Positions 26,270 through 35,175 are shown, counted from the stretch's first letter. The stretch is DNA of 64,000 nucleotides from Sulfurospirillum sp964441765 (GCA_964441765.1 CAYTVI010000001.1:28734-92733); one strand, 5' to 3'. The notes: generated by a model from the letters alone, not told the origin. Numbers and translations: made by a program.

Positions 26270-29200
26270 ATGTTTTCAAAGTTTTTTATCAACCGTCCTA
26301 TCTTTGCGACGGTTATTTCCATCGTTATTGTGCTTGCAGGTATCATAGCGATTCGCTCACTGCCTGTTCAAGAATACCCAAGCATCGCACCACCCCAAAT
26401 CATCGTCTCAGCAACCTATCCTGGTGCTGATGCACAAACCTTAGCAAGCACCATTGCCGCTCCGATTGAAGAGGAGCTCAATGGGGTTAAAAATATGATT
26501 TATATGACCTCTACCGCCTCTCCTAGTGGCATTGTAAACATCAATGTCTACTTTCAAATCGGAACCGATGTCGCACAAGCGAAAGTGGATGTCAACAACC
26601 GTGTTCAAGTTGCAACCAACAAACTCCCAGAAGCAGTCAAACGCCAAGGTGTGGTGGTCAAAGAGCGCTCTCCTGATATCTTAAAAGTGCTTGCCCTCAC
26701 CTCTAAAGGCAATGTGCATGACACCACCTTTATCTCAAACTACGCGCTTGTCAATATCGTTGATGATTTAAAGCGTATCCCTGGGATTGGCGATGTGAGT
26801 ATTTTTGGCAATAAAAATTATGCCATTCGTGTCTGGATAAACCCTGATAAACTTTCCATCTATGAGATGACCACCGCAGAAGTCATTAACGCGATAAAAA
26901 ACCAAAATGAACAATACGCTGCTGGACAAATCGGTCAAGAACCGATGGAAAATGCTCCCACCTATACATACACTGTGAAAACAGCAGGCAGACTTAAAAC
27001 AGCCGATGAATTTGAAAATATCTTGCTCAAAACCTCAGCCGATGGCTCTGCGCTAAAACTCAAAGATGTTGCGAGGGTGGAACTGGGTGTTGAGTCTTAT
27101 TTTTTTGGGGGTATTTTTAACAAACAACCGATGATTCCTATCGGTATCTATTTGGGCTCAGGAGCAAATGCGTTAGAAGTCTCTGCCCTTTTGGACAAAA
27201 AACTTGAAGAAATCGCACCCAATTTTCCAAGCGATTTGGAGATTAACACCGCGTATGACCCGACTAAGTTTGTCAAAGAGTCTATCCATGAAGTGGTTTT
27301 TACCCTATTACTTTCTATCGCTCTTGTTGTGGGCATCATCTATTTGTTCTTAGGCAATCTTAGAGCAACATTTATCCCTGTCTTAGCTATTCCTGTTTCC
27401 ATCGTTGGAACATTTGCTGGCTTTTATGCCGCAGGTTTTTCCATCAACCTGCTCACCCTCTTTGGGCTTACCTTAGCCATCGGTCTGGTGGTTGATGATG
27501 CGATTGTCGTTATTGAAAACGTTGAGCGCCTCCTTCGTGAAGAAGAAAAGCTGAGTGTCAAAGAAGCGACCATCAAAGCGATGCAAGAAATTACAAGCCC
27601 TGTTGTGGCTATCGTGCTTGTTTTGTGCGCCGTGTTTGTTCCAGCCGCTTTCATGGGTGGCTTTAGCGGAATGCTATACCAACAATTTGCGATGACGATT
27701 ATTATCTCTGTCGTTATCTCAGGACTTGTCGCACTTACCCTTACACCAGCGCTGTGTGCGTTGCTTCTTAAAAAACATGAGAGTGAGCCTTTTTGGTTTA
27801 TTCGAAAGTTTAATGCCTTTTTTGATTGGAGCACGCAAGTCTTTAGCACAGGCGTTCGCAAAACCATCCGCTTTGGATTTTTCAATGTCTTAGTGTTTGG
27901 CGTGATGATTGTGGGTATTTATGCTCTCAATGCCAAACTTCCCACAGGGCTTGTTCCCAATGAAGATAAAGGCTCTATTCTTATCATCAACAACCTTATG
28001 CCCGGAGCCGCCCTTGGACGCACCCAAGAGGTTAGCCAATGGGTGAGTGAATTTGCTATGAAAAAAGAACACGTTGAAAAAGTAGGTGCACTCTCAGGGC
28101 TTGATTTTATTACAGGGGCTTATAAAACAGACTCTGGCATTAGCTTTGTAAGACTGAGTGATTGGAGTGAGCGCCCACTTCCTAACCAAACCGCACAAGC
28201 CATTGCAGGCGATATGATGAAATCCCTTACTCAAAATAAAGAAGCGATGCTCATCCCCGTCACACCGCCTCCTATCATGGGGATGAGTACAACAGGAGGC
28301 TTTGAGCTGTATATTCAAGATAGAACGGGCTCAGACATCCAAGCGCTTGATACCTATGTCAAAGAAATCGTAGCACGTGCGAGTGCCAGAGCTGAACTTA
28401 CGGCTATGCGCACCACACTTAACACCAATGTTCCCCAGTTTCTCATCTCGGTGGATACGGCAAAAGCAAAATCGCTCGGTGTTGAGATATCCGATATCTT
28501 TACCACCATCCAAGCCACTTTTGGAAACACCTATACCAATGACTTCAACCTTTTTGGACGCACCTACAAAGTCAACGTTCAAGCAGAGAGTACCTTTAGA
28601 GAAGGGGTTGAAAATTACAGCGATGTATTTGTGCGCTCCAATGAAGGCAAGCTGATTCCGCTCAGTTCTCTCTCCACCATCAAACGCGTTGTAGGTCCAG
28701 CGATTGTTCAAAAGTTTAATATGTTCCAAGCGGCTCAAATTTCGGGTCAGCCTGCCCTTGGACACAGTTCGGGTGAAGCGTTAAGGCTCATTGAGAGTAT
28801 CGCTAAAGAAGTCCTTCCTACTGGCTACACCATCGCGTGGGCGGGAACATCGTATCAGGAAAAACAGCTAGAGCAAAGTGGAAATACCGCTTTTATCTAT
28901 GCGATTATTTTTGTTTTCTTGATTCTTGCGGCATTGTATGAGAGCTGGTCGATTCCCTTTGCCGTTGTTGTGGCTGTTCCTTTTGCCCTTTTGGGTGCGG
29001 TTTTAGGGATTTGGATGCGTGATTTGCAAAATGACATCTATTTCCAAGTAGGACTTGTTACGTTGGTGGGATTGTCGGCTAAAAATGCCATTTTGATGGT
29101 TGAGTTTGCGATGCACAAGCTCAAAGAGGGTCATAGCCTCATCGATGCAACCGTAGAGGGAGCAAAAATCCGCTTCCGTCCTATCATCATGACCTCTTTT

Positions 29201-29398
29201 GCGTTTATCGCAGGTACGCTTCCTTTAGCCATCAGCACAGGAGCAGGAGCCAATAGCCGTCATGTCATTGGAACAACCGTTGTAGGCGGAATGATAAGCC
29301 TTACCATCATCGGTGTCTTTTTTGTACCTCTGTTTTTCTACCTTATCATGCGTTTCAAAGAAAAATTTAGCCCTAAAGGAGTGAGCCATGACGCATAA
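26270..29398 (+). CDS. cmeB: RND multidrug efflux transporter, HAE1 family (CmeB-like)
   Basis: Proton-driven inner-membrane pump of 1042 aa, full length for HAE1. It starts FSKFFINRPIFATVISI and has twelve membrane segments with two large periplasmic loops. The proton-relay segment LAIGLVVDDAIVVIENVER in TM4 contains the Asp pair, and the GLSAKNAILMVEF segment in TM10-11 contains the conserved Lys. It follows cmeA without a gap and overlaps cmeC by 11 bases. The nearby hemJ matches the C. jejuni cme locus (from memory). Confidence 0.93.
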   Translation: MFSKFFINRPIFATVISIVIVLAGIIAIRSLPVQEYPSIAPPQIIVSATYPGADAQTLASTIAAPIEEELNGVKNMIYMTSTASPSGIVNINVYFQIGTDVAQAKVDVNNRVQVATNKLPEAVKRQGVVVKERSPDILKVLALTSKGNVHDTTFISNYALVNIVDDLKRIPGIGDVSIFGNKNYAIRVWINPDKLSIYEMTTAEVINAIKNQNEQYAAGQIGQEPMENAPTYTYTVKTAGRLKTADEFENILLKTSADGSALKLKDVARVELGVESYFFGGIFNKQPMIPIGIYLGSGANALEVSALLDKKLEEIAPNFPSDLEINTAYDPTKFVKESIHEVVFTLLLSIALVVGIIYLFLGNLRATFIPVLAIPVSIVGTFAGFYAAGFSINLLTLFGLTLAIGLVVDDAIVVIENVERLLREEEKLSVKEATIKAMQEITSPVVAIVLVLCAVFVPAAFMGGFSGMLYQQFAMTIIISVVISGLVALTLTPALCALLLKKHESEPFWFIRKFNAFFDWSTQVFSTGVRKTIRFGFFNVLVFGVMIVGIYALNAKLPTGLVPNEDKGSILIINNLMPGAALGRTQEVSQWVSEFAMKKEHVEKVGALSGLDFITGAYKTDSGISFVRLSDWSERPLPNQTAQAIAGDMMKSLTQNKEAMLIPVTPPPIMGMSTTGGFELYIQDRTGSDIQALDTYVKEIVARASARAELTAMRTTLNTNVPQFLISVDTAKAKSLGVEISDIFTTIQATFGNTYTNDFNLFGRTYKVNVQAESTFREGVENYSDVFVRSNEGKLIPLSSLSTIKRVVGPAIVQKFNMFQAAQISGQPALGHSSGEALRLIESIAKEVLPTGYTIAWAGTSYQEKQLEQSGNTAFIYAIIFVFLILAALYESWSIPFAVVVAVPFALLGAVLGIWMRDLQNDIYFQVGLVTLVGLSAKNAILMVEFAMHKLKEGHSLIDATVEGAKIRFRPIIMTSFAFIAGTLPLAISTGAGANSRHVIGTTVVGGMISLTIIGVFFVPLFFYLIMRFKEKFSPKGVSHDA

Positions 29399-30791
29399 AA
29401 CTATTTTATTTTCACTTGCTACACTGTTTTTGCTTAGCGGATGTTCTCTCTCTCCTGAGTTAAAAACACCTGATATTGCACTACCTAACGCGAATCAAGA
29501 GGCTTTACATGTAAAAGCTTCTTGGTGGAAACATTTTAACGATGAAACACTCAATAGCCTTGTTGATGAAGCTTTGAACAACAGCGACGATATCAAACTC
29601 TCAGCCCTTAAAGTACTCAAAGCTCGGCAAGCCTATGGGCTGAGCGATGCCAACCGCTACCCTACACTCAATGCAACCGCGAGTGCGACCAAACAACAAA
29701 CGAGTGATGAAACGTATCAGCATAATCGTAGCGAGTACAAAGACAATACCATGAACCTTACCTTAGGTTATGAGATAGATTTGTGGGGAAAACTCTCGTC
29801 TCAGTCAGAATCAAGCTGGGCATCGTACCTCTCTACCAAAGCTGCCGCACAAACGGTGCGCAATACCCTAGTGCACGAAGTCAGCCTTGCCTATTTTAAT
29901 CTTGCCTCTATCCATGAGCGCATTGCCCTTCTTGAAAAAAGTGCGCAAGCCTACAAAGCCAGTTATGAATTTAGACAAAAACAGTATCAGCAAGGTGCTA
30001 TTAACGAGCTTTTAGCCAATCAAGCCAAAGCGCAGTATCACAATACTCTTGGCACCTTAGAGAGTTTAAAAGAGACACAAAAAATTCAAGAAAGCGCTCT
30101 AGCGCTTCTTATCGGTAAATCTCCCGCTCAATTTTTCAACACGCCCCTTGGGCTTCACGTAAAATTACCCGAACCTTTAGCCATTCCCTCAGGCATTCCC
30201 TCTTCACTGCTCGAATCACGCCCTGATATCCAAGAAGCGCTGGAAAATCTTAGAAGTAAAAATGCGCTCATCGGTGTTGAAAAAGCCTCTTATTTCCCAA
30301 CCATTAGCCTTACGGGTAGTTACGGACAGCAAAGTGAAACCTTGGACAACATTTTAAAATCAAGTGCAAATAGGTGGAGTTTTGGACCCAGTTTGAGTGT
30401 GCCTATTTTTGATTTTGGGCGCATTAAAACACGTGTTGCCATCTCTGAAACCGATCTGCAAACAGCACTGGTCAGTTATGAACAAACCGTGAAAAAAGCT
30501 TACAAAGAAGTTCACGACGCACTTGCTCGCCAAAACAGCGCACACACCCGTCTAAATTTTCAACGTGAAGAGCTTAAAGCCTATGAAAACACCTTTTTAC
30601 TCTCTTCAAAACGCTTTGAAAAAGGAGCCGCTTCTAGCCTTGAGGTCATTGATGCGCAAAAAAATATGCTCAGCACTTCTATCGCTCATGTCAGTACCAA
30701 ACAAGCACTTCTTGCTTCACAAGCTGAACTGTTCAAAGCCCTTGGCAGTGGATGGAATAAAACCATGCTTTTAAATGAGGAGCAACAATGA
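29388..30791 (+). CDS. cmeC: RND outer-membrane channel lipoprotein (CmeC/OprM-like)
   Basis: 467-aa outer-membrane factor of the NodT/OprM family. A signal peptide ends in the lipobox LLSGC. Two repeats of paired outer-membrane-factor helices follow, with LGYEIDLWGKL and the second repeat FGPSLSVPIFDFGRI, the usual strand landmarks. Last structural gene of the pump; its stop overlaps the oxidoreductase start (ATGA). One palindrome at 29505-29514 is read as ALHVKA just after the lipobox region, where sequence constraint is low. Confidence 0.9.
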   Translation: MTHKTILFSLATLFLLSGCSLSPELKTPDIALPNANQEALHVKASWWKHFNDETLNSLVDEALNNSDDIKLSALKVLKARQAYGLSDANRYPTLNATASATKQQTSDETYQHNRSEYKDNTMNLTLGYEIDLWGKLSSQSESSWASYLSTKAAAQTVRNTLVHEVSLAYFNLASIHERIALLEKSAQAYKASYEFRQKQYQQGAINELLANQAKAQYHNTLGTLESLKETQKIQESALALLIGKSPAQFFNTPLGLHVKLPEPLAIPSGIPSSLLESRPDIQEALENLRSKNALIGVEKASYFPTISLTGSYGQQSETLDNILKSSANRWSFGPSLSVPIFDFGRIKTRVAISETDLQTALVSYEQTVKKAYKEVHDALARQNSAHTRLNFQREELKAYENTFLLSSKRFEKGAASSLEVIDAQKNMLSTSIAHVSTKQALLASQAELFKALGSGWNKTMLLNEEQQ

Positions 30792-31816
30792 GCCATTTAC
30801 TTAGCCCGTATTCATTAGGTTCCGTGGAGCTTAAAAACAGAGTCGTGATGCCTCCGATGTGTATGTATAAAGCTAAAGAAGATGGCTGTGTGAGTGATTT
30901 TCATCTTGCCCATTATGGTGCACGTGCCATTGGTGGTGTTGGGCTTATCATTGTTGAAGCCACTGCGGTAGAAGCACGTGGGCGTATCAGCGATAATGAT
31001 TTGGGTTTATGGGATGATGCGCAAATAGAAGGTCATCAAAAACTCACACAGAGCGTACACAATTTTGGTGCGAAGATAGCTGTTCAACTGGCTCACGCAG
31101 GACGTAAAAGTGTTTGCAAATACTCCCTTCCCGTAGCGCCTAGCCCTCTTTTATTTAGCGAAACAGGAGGTTATAAAACTCCTGTGAGTTTATGCAATAT
31201 GGAAATCGAAGAGATGATTATCGCCTTTACACACGCTGCCAAACGAGCACACAAAGCGGGGTATGACGTCTTAGAATTACACGCCGCACACGGTTATTTG
31301 CTCAATGAATTTTTATCACCTCTGACCAATCAACGAACTGACCGCTATGGTGGGACATTAGAAAAACGTTGCGCACTTGTGCTGAAAGTGTGTACTGCCA
31401 TCTTAAAAGAAGTGCCCTTACCTCTGATGGTACGACTTTCAGCCGATGAGTGGGTTGAGGGTGGTTGGAGTTTAGAAGATAGCCTCTTTTTAAGTGAGCA
31501 ACTCAAAAATATTGGTGTGTGCATGGTACACGTCTCTAGTGGAGGCAACCACGCCATTCAGCCTTTACTTCCTCCTTTAAAACCGCTCTACCAAGCACAC
31601 TTTGCCAAAGCCATCAAAGAAGCTATCAACATCGACACCATCGCTGTGGGGCTCATCACTACCGAAGAAGAAGGGGAGAAGCTTTTAGAAGAAAAAGCGT
31701 GTGATTTGGTGGCATACGGACGAGAACTTTTACGCAATCCCAATTTTGTCCAATACATCGCACAAAAAAACAACCAAAGAGAGCTACTTGAGATAGCCTA
31801 CGCAAGAGCTTTTTAA
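30788..31816 (+). CDS. NADH:flavin oxidoreductase, Old Yellow Enzyme family (YqjM/NamA-like)
   Basis: FMN-dependent ene-reductase of 342 aa that reduces activated alkenes and nitro compounds with NAD(P)H. Visible are PPMCMYKAKEDG (the YqjM-type Cys in the FMN pocket), QLAHAGRKS and the substrate-binding His pair in ELHAAHGYLLNEFLSP, then TDRYGGTLEKR. Its start overlaps cmeC by 4 bases, so it is part of the efflux operon. Together they could modify and export electrophilic compounds (inference). Confidence 0.9.
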   Translation: MSHLLSPYSLGSVELKNRVVMPPMCMYKAKEDGCVSDFHLAHYGARAIGGVGLIIVEATAVEARGRISDNDLGLWDDAQIEGHQKLTQSVHNFGAKIAVQLAHAGRKSVCKYSLPVAPSPLLFSETGGYKTPVSLCNMEIEEMIIAFTHAAKRAHKAGYDVLELHAAHGYLLNEFLSPLTNQRTDRYGGTLEKRCALVLKVCTAILKEVPLPLMVRLSADEWVEGGWSLEDSLFLSEQLKNIGVCMVHVSSGGNHAIQPLLPPLKPLYQAHFAKAIKEAINIDTIAVGLITTEEEGEKLLEEKACDLVAYGRELLRNPNFVQYIAQKNNQRELLEIAYARAF

Positions 31817-31820
31817 CACT

Positions 31821-31863
31821 TTTTTACATGTAAAGCCTACATTGAGTGCTTTACATGTAAAAA
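31821..31863. terminator. Palindrome hairpin ending the efflux operon
   Basis: Arms TTTTTACATGTAAAGC (31821-31836) and GCTTTACATGTAAAAA (31848-31863) pair perfectly over 16 bp around an 11-base loop; with one bulged base the stem extends to CACT/AGTG. It begins four bases after the oxidoreductase stop. Confidence 0.7.
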
Positions 31864-31914
31864 GTGACTTCTTAGGGAATAGTTTATGTATAAGCCTTTG
31901 AAAAAGGTCTTAGC

Positions 31915-32217
31915 ATGGAAGAAGTACGTGACCGTTATATCAGTTTTCATAATATCGACTGCTATGAAAATGCCACCGAAGTGCTTGACGCGCTTTATGA
32001 GCTCTTTACCCTTCATCCCGAAGCACACAATGCGCTATGGGAACGCTTTGAAACGCTCATCCCTAAAAATTATAAAGAAGTGTTTGCTAAAAAAGATTCC
32101 AAAGATATTTTGTATCACATCTGCTCTCACGTTTTTTATCTCTCCGCACTTTTTGAAGAGTATGATTTTGAAAAAGGTATTGTGTTGATGGAAAAAGCAG
32201 AATTGGAGTGCTGTTAA
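31915..32217 (+). CDS. cowN: N2-fixation sustaining protein CowN
   Basis: 100-aa cytosolic protein that protects nitrogenase from carbon monoxide inhibition in diazotrophs. Recognised from RDRYISFHNIDCYENA near the N-terminus, an aromatic-rich middle (ALWERFETL), the CSHVFYLSALFEEYD segment and the terminal ECC. Start ATG 31915 has only a weak AAAGG-like site upstream. A plus-strand frame at 31886-32188 overlaps in another phase and is a shadow. No nif gene lies in the window. A palindrome hairpin separates it from the efflux operon. Confidence 0.85.
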   Translation: MEEVRDRYISFHNIDCYENATEVLDALYELFTLHPEAHNALWERFETLIPKNYKEVFAKKDSKDILYHICSHVFYLSALFEEYDFEKGIVLMEKAELECC

Positions 32218-32222
32218 AATCT

Positions 32223-32230
32223 GCCGATAT
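32223..32230 (+). promoter_or_regulatory. Possible sigma-28 (FliA) -10 element
   Basis: GCCGATAT, one base from the FliA -10 consensus GCCGATAA and close to the Campylobacter form CGATWT, lies 29 bases before the start of the motility-associated small gene. A clear -35 (TAAA about 15 bases upstream) is missing, so support is partial. Confidence 0.4.
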
Positions 32231-32258
32231 AGTTTTTAGCTCTTCAAAGGAGTGAACC

Positions 32259-32447
32259 ATGGACGCACTCAGTGCAACAAACCCCATGAGTCCTGAGATG
32301 TATGCGATGAAACAATCTACAAAAATCCAAGAGCAAGCGATGGCAAAACTACTTGACGCGCTTCAAGGACAGATGGAAAGTACACCGCAGCCCGTTTCTG
32401 GACTCGCAGACCAAGGCATTGGTAGCAACCTTGATATTCGGGGTTGA
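32259..32447 (+). CDS. Small YjfB-like putative motility protein
   Basis: 62-aa protein with a methionine/alanine/glutamine-rich helical middle (MYAMKQSTKIQEQAMAKLLDAL) and a disordered glycine-rich tail. It resembles the short YjfB-type putative motility proteins; the assignment rests on composition and length. AAAGGAG precedes the ATG. A FliA-like -10 lies upstream and an intrinsic terminator follows at 32461-32486, so it is a self-contained transcription unit. Confidence 0.7.
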   Translation: MDALSATNPMSPEMYAMKQSTKIQEQAMAKLLDALQGQMESTPQPVSGLADQGIGSNLDIRG

Positions 32448-32460
32448 TGCCAACAAATTC

Positions 32461-32486
32461 AAGAGACGAAGCACAATTCGTCTCTT
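32461..32486 (+). terminator. Intrinsic terminator after the YjfB-like gene
   Basis: Perfect 10-bp arms AAGAGACGAA (32461-32470) and TTCGTCTCTT (32477-32486) with a 6-base loop, followed by CTTTCTTC. Confidence 0.8.
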
Positions 32487-32556
32487 CTTTCTTCAAAAAA
32501 TGCCAAAAAAATCCTCTTTTCCATGTTATAATCGCGCAAATTGATTAAGGATTTTT

Positions 32557-33066
32557 ATGGCGTATTACAGTTGGATTTTAACCTTTCATATTATGTCGTT
32601 TATGTCGTGGATGGCGATGCTTTTTTATTTGCCACGCCTTTTTGTCTATCATGTGGAACATGCAGATAAAAAAGAGTTTGTCGAAGTGGTTAAGATTCAA
32701 GAGTATAAAATTTACAAATACATTGGACTTCCTGCCTTTTGGGCAACGCTTTTAAGCGGTGTTTTGATGCTTGCCCTTAACCCCGTTTTATTTCAATCAG
32801 GTGCCTGGCTTGATGCAAAGTTTGTCGTTGTTATCTTACTAACAGCTTACTCTTTTTCACTCGAATACTTTCGCGTTCAGCTAGAACACCATTTGTGCAC
32901 CAAAAGCGGTCAGTTTTTCAGAGCCTACAATGAAGTTCCAACACTCCTTTCAATCCTCATTGTAACATATGTTGTGGTCAAAACGTTTTCGTTGTTATTT
33001 ACCATTTTGATGGTTTTACTCTTTGCCTTTATTGCTTATATGATTATGAAACCAAAGAAGAAGTAG
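32557..33066 (+). CDS. hemJ: Protoporphyrinogen IX oxidase HemJ
   Basis: Membrane enzyme of haem synthesis that oxidises protoporphyrinogen IX to protoporphyrin IX. The 169-aa protein has four or five membrane helices, an N-terminal conserved His in TFHIMSFMSWMAMLFYLPRL and VYHVEH after the first helix, the family landmarks of HemJ (UPF0093). Start ATG 32557 follows TAAGGA. The gene ends against a 32-base perfect palindrome. C. jejuni Cj0362, near cmeABC, is the likely counterpart. Confidence 0.88.
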   Translation: MAYYSWILTFHIMSFMSWMAMLFYLPRLFVYHVEHADKKEFVEVVKIQEYKIYKYIGLPAFWATLLSGVLMLALNPVLFQSGAWLDAKFVVVILLTAYSFSLEYFRVQLEHHLCTKSGQFFRAYNEVPTLLSILIVTYVVVKTFSLLFTILMVLLFAFIAYMIMKPKKK

Positions 33067-33089
33067 CTTTACATGTAAAGCTACTTCTT
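33058..33089. terminator. 32-base perfect palindrome at the hemJ 3' end
   Basis: AAGAAGTAGCTTTACA followed directly by its reverse complement. It includes the hemJ stop codon (33064-33066) and has TTACATGTAA at its centre (33069-33078). The convergent flavoprotein gene ends at 33122, so it may terminate from both sides. Confidence 0.6.
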
Positions 33090-33121
33090 AACGACTTTAA
33101 TCTGAGCGTTTCATAAAAAAA

Positions 33122-34339
33122 CTATGCTTTGATGCTCTGCCCCACCACATACCCTGAACCCCAAGCGAAGTGGAGATTAAAGCCTCCACAATCCCCATCG
33201 ATGTCTAAAACTTCTCCACAAAAGTAAAGATTTTTCACTTTTTTTGACATCAAGGTTTTTTCATCAAGTTCTCTCACATCCACACCTCCTGCACTCACTT
33301 CAGCACTTTCAAAACCCTTTGTGCCTTTTACATGTAAGCGCAATGCTTTAAGAGAAAAGGAGAGTTTTTTAAGCTCTTTTGGACTTAAGAGTGAAGCAGA
33401 GGTGAGGTGTTCTAGTTTGTTAACATGAATGAGAAAAAGTGCCAATTTTTTAGGAATGATACCCTCTAGCCACAAAATGAGTGATTTGTTCCCGGCGTAA
33501 GCTAAACGCTTTTGCAGTAAAGATTGCACGGCTTCTTTGCTAAGTTTTGGAAGTATATCGAGTACAACCCAAGCAGGTTCATTTTCGACACATGCGCGTG
33601 AGGCTGTACGGCTGATGTCTAAAATAGCAGAACCAGAGAGTCCATAAGTGGTAAACAAAACATCTCCTTGCACCCACTGCTTCTTTGTACCACCGACAAA
33701 CAACTCTACGCCAGCTTCCACTTTCACCCCATTGGCAAGGCTTAAGTGTGCTTCATCGCTTAAGAGTTGTACTAACGTCGGGTATGGCTCTATGACCGTA
33801 TGCCCCAAGCGTTTCGCAAACACATAGCCACTACCAGAACTTCCCAAATTTGGATACGCAAGGCTTCCTGAGGCGATGACGCACGCATCAAAAAGACGAT
33901 GGGCCTCTTTTACATGTAAACTAAATTGCTCACCCTTTTGGGCTATCTGTTCGACTTCATTTTCACACAAAAACTGCACACCAAGGCTTCTTCCTTCATG
34001 TACCAAAATATCTACAACCGAAGAGGCTTGATGGCTCATAGGATACAATCTCCCCTCTTCACCCTCGCGCATTTCAAGACCAAGAGATCGAAAATAGGCT
34101 TTACATGTAAGTGCATCAAAGCGTTTCAAAATAGAGGTGACAAACTGCGGAAATTCTCCATGATAGCGGGAAGGGTTTAGGTGAAGGTTGGAAATATTGC
34201 ATTTACCGTTTCCCGTAGCTAAGATTTTGCGACCCAGTTTTGCATTTTTTTCAAAAACGCAGACTTGATGTCCTCTTCGTGCCGCTTCTATCGCACACAC
34301 AAGACCTGACGCACCCCCTCCAATAATCGCTACGTTCAT
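33122..34339 (-). CDS. NAD(P)/FAD-dependent oxidoreductase, HI0933/BaiN family
   Basis: 405-aa flavoprotein. The FAD-binding motif GGGASGLVCAIEAARRGHQV lies at the N-terminus, followed by KLGRKILATGNGKCNISN, typical of the HI0933/BaiN family, and a C-terminal FAD contact CGEVLDIDGDCGGFNLHFAWGSG. Function is unknown for most members. The start overlaps the cvfB stop by 4 bases (ATGA). Three TTACATGTAA copies lie inside (33328, 33910, 34101), the densest in any gene here; two are read as Leu-His-Val-Lys. Confidence 0.88.
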   Translation of the reverse strand: MNVAIIGGGASGLVCAIEAARRGHQVCVFEKNAKLGRKILATGNGKCNISNLHLNPSRYHGEFPQFVTSILKRFDALTCKAYFRSLGLEMREGEEGRLYPMSHQASSVVDILVHEGRSLGVQFLCENEVEQIAQKGEQFSLHVKEAHRLFDACVIASGSLAYPNLGSSGSGYVFAKRLGHTVIEPYPTLVQLLSDEAHLSLANGVKVEAGVELFVGGTKKQWVQGDVLFTTYGLSGSAILDISRTASRACVENEPAWVVLDILPKLSKEAVQSLLQKRLAYAGNKSLILWLEGIIPKKLALFLIHVNKLEHLTSASLLSPKELKKLSFSLKALRLHVKGTKGFESAEVSAGGVDVRELDEKTLMSKKVKNLYFCGEVLDIDGDCGGFNLHFAWGSGYVVGQSIKA

Positions 34340-35175
34340 AGTAGCCTTATACCCTCAGAATTTGCTTCGATTTTTTTAGCTTCGATGAGTTTGGTAAGGG
34401 CACGCTTAAACGCTTTACGACTAAGTCCTAGACGCCCAGAAATCTCTTCAGGCTCGCTTTTATAGTTCAAGTCACTTACTCCACCCGTGAGCTTAAGAAG
34501 CTCTAGCACTTTTTGCATCGCAAATTCGTCACTCTTATCGCCAATCGGTTGCAAGATGATGTCCAGTTTGCCATCTTTGCGTAAGGTTTTGATGAAGCCT
34601 TTTTTTTCATCTCCCACGTCGATGCTTTCAAAAATCTCATTGTGGAAAATCATACCATCGTAGAGGTGATTAACAATGACTTTAAAGCCAAGCGGTGTAC
34701 GTTCCCGCACCAAAAGGTTTACTTCTTGTTTGAGTTTGAGTCCTTTTAAATCCTTGCTCAAATCATCGTTATACTTTTGGCTTCCGACAATTCGCCCGCT
34801 CTCTTCGTCCAAACAGACTCGCACCACAACTTTCATCCCCACATAAAAAGGGAACTTCTGAAGCGCTTTGGGTACAAGCAAATCTTTGGGCAAACCCCAA
34901 TCCAAAAATGCCCCAAAAGGAGTGACATCGACCACTTCAAAACAGCCAAATTGGTCTAACATCGCTTTAGGAAAAACCGTACTTGCCACGATGCGGTCTT
35001 CCGAGTCAAAATAGACAAACACGTCGATTTCATCGCCCTCTTTCATCCCATACGTGACGTATTGATTAGGAAGGAGCACTTCGTCATTGTCTTTACAAAT
35101 CAGATAAACACCGTTATCCGTGTAGCGATTGATTTTGAGGCGATTGACTTCGCCTACAAGTAAATACTGGTTCAT
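34336..35175 (-). CDS. CvfB-family S1 RNA-binding protein
   Basis: 279-aa protein with tandem S1-like OB folds (about residues 1-60, 65-130, 140-205; LLVGEVNRLKINRYTDNGVYL, then VVDVTPFGAFLDWG) and a C-terminal winged helix (EISGRLGLSRKAFKRALTKL). This is the CvfB architecture, named for a virulence regulator in Staphylococcus. Start 35175 lies inside the stop of the upstream DUF2721 gene (ATGA) and is preferred to the in-frame ATG at 35193. Probably RNA-binding; target unknown. Confidence 0.87.
   Translation of the reverse strand: MNQYLLVGEVNRLKINRYTDNGVYLICKDNDEVLLPNQYVTYGMKEGDEIDVFVYFDSEDRIVASTVFPKAMLDQFGCFEVVDVTPFGAFLDWGLPKDLLVPKALQKFPFYVGMKVVVRVCLDEESGRIVGSQKYNDDLSKDLKGLKLKQEVNLLVRERTPLGFKVIVNHLYDGMIFHNEIFESIDVGDEKKGFIKTLRKDGKLDIILQPIGDKSDEFAMQKVLELLKLTGGVSDLNYKSEPEEISGRLGLSRKAFKRALTKLIEAKKIEANSEGIRLL

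Noticed and set aside
31886..32188. 100-aa open frame overlapping cowN
   Set aside because: Different phase from cowN; composition is not protein-like and it matches nothing. cowN explains the locus.
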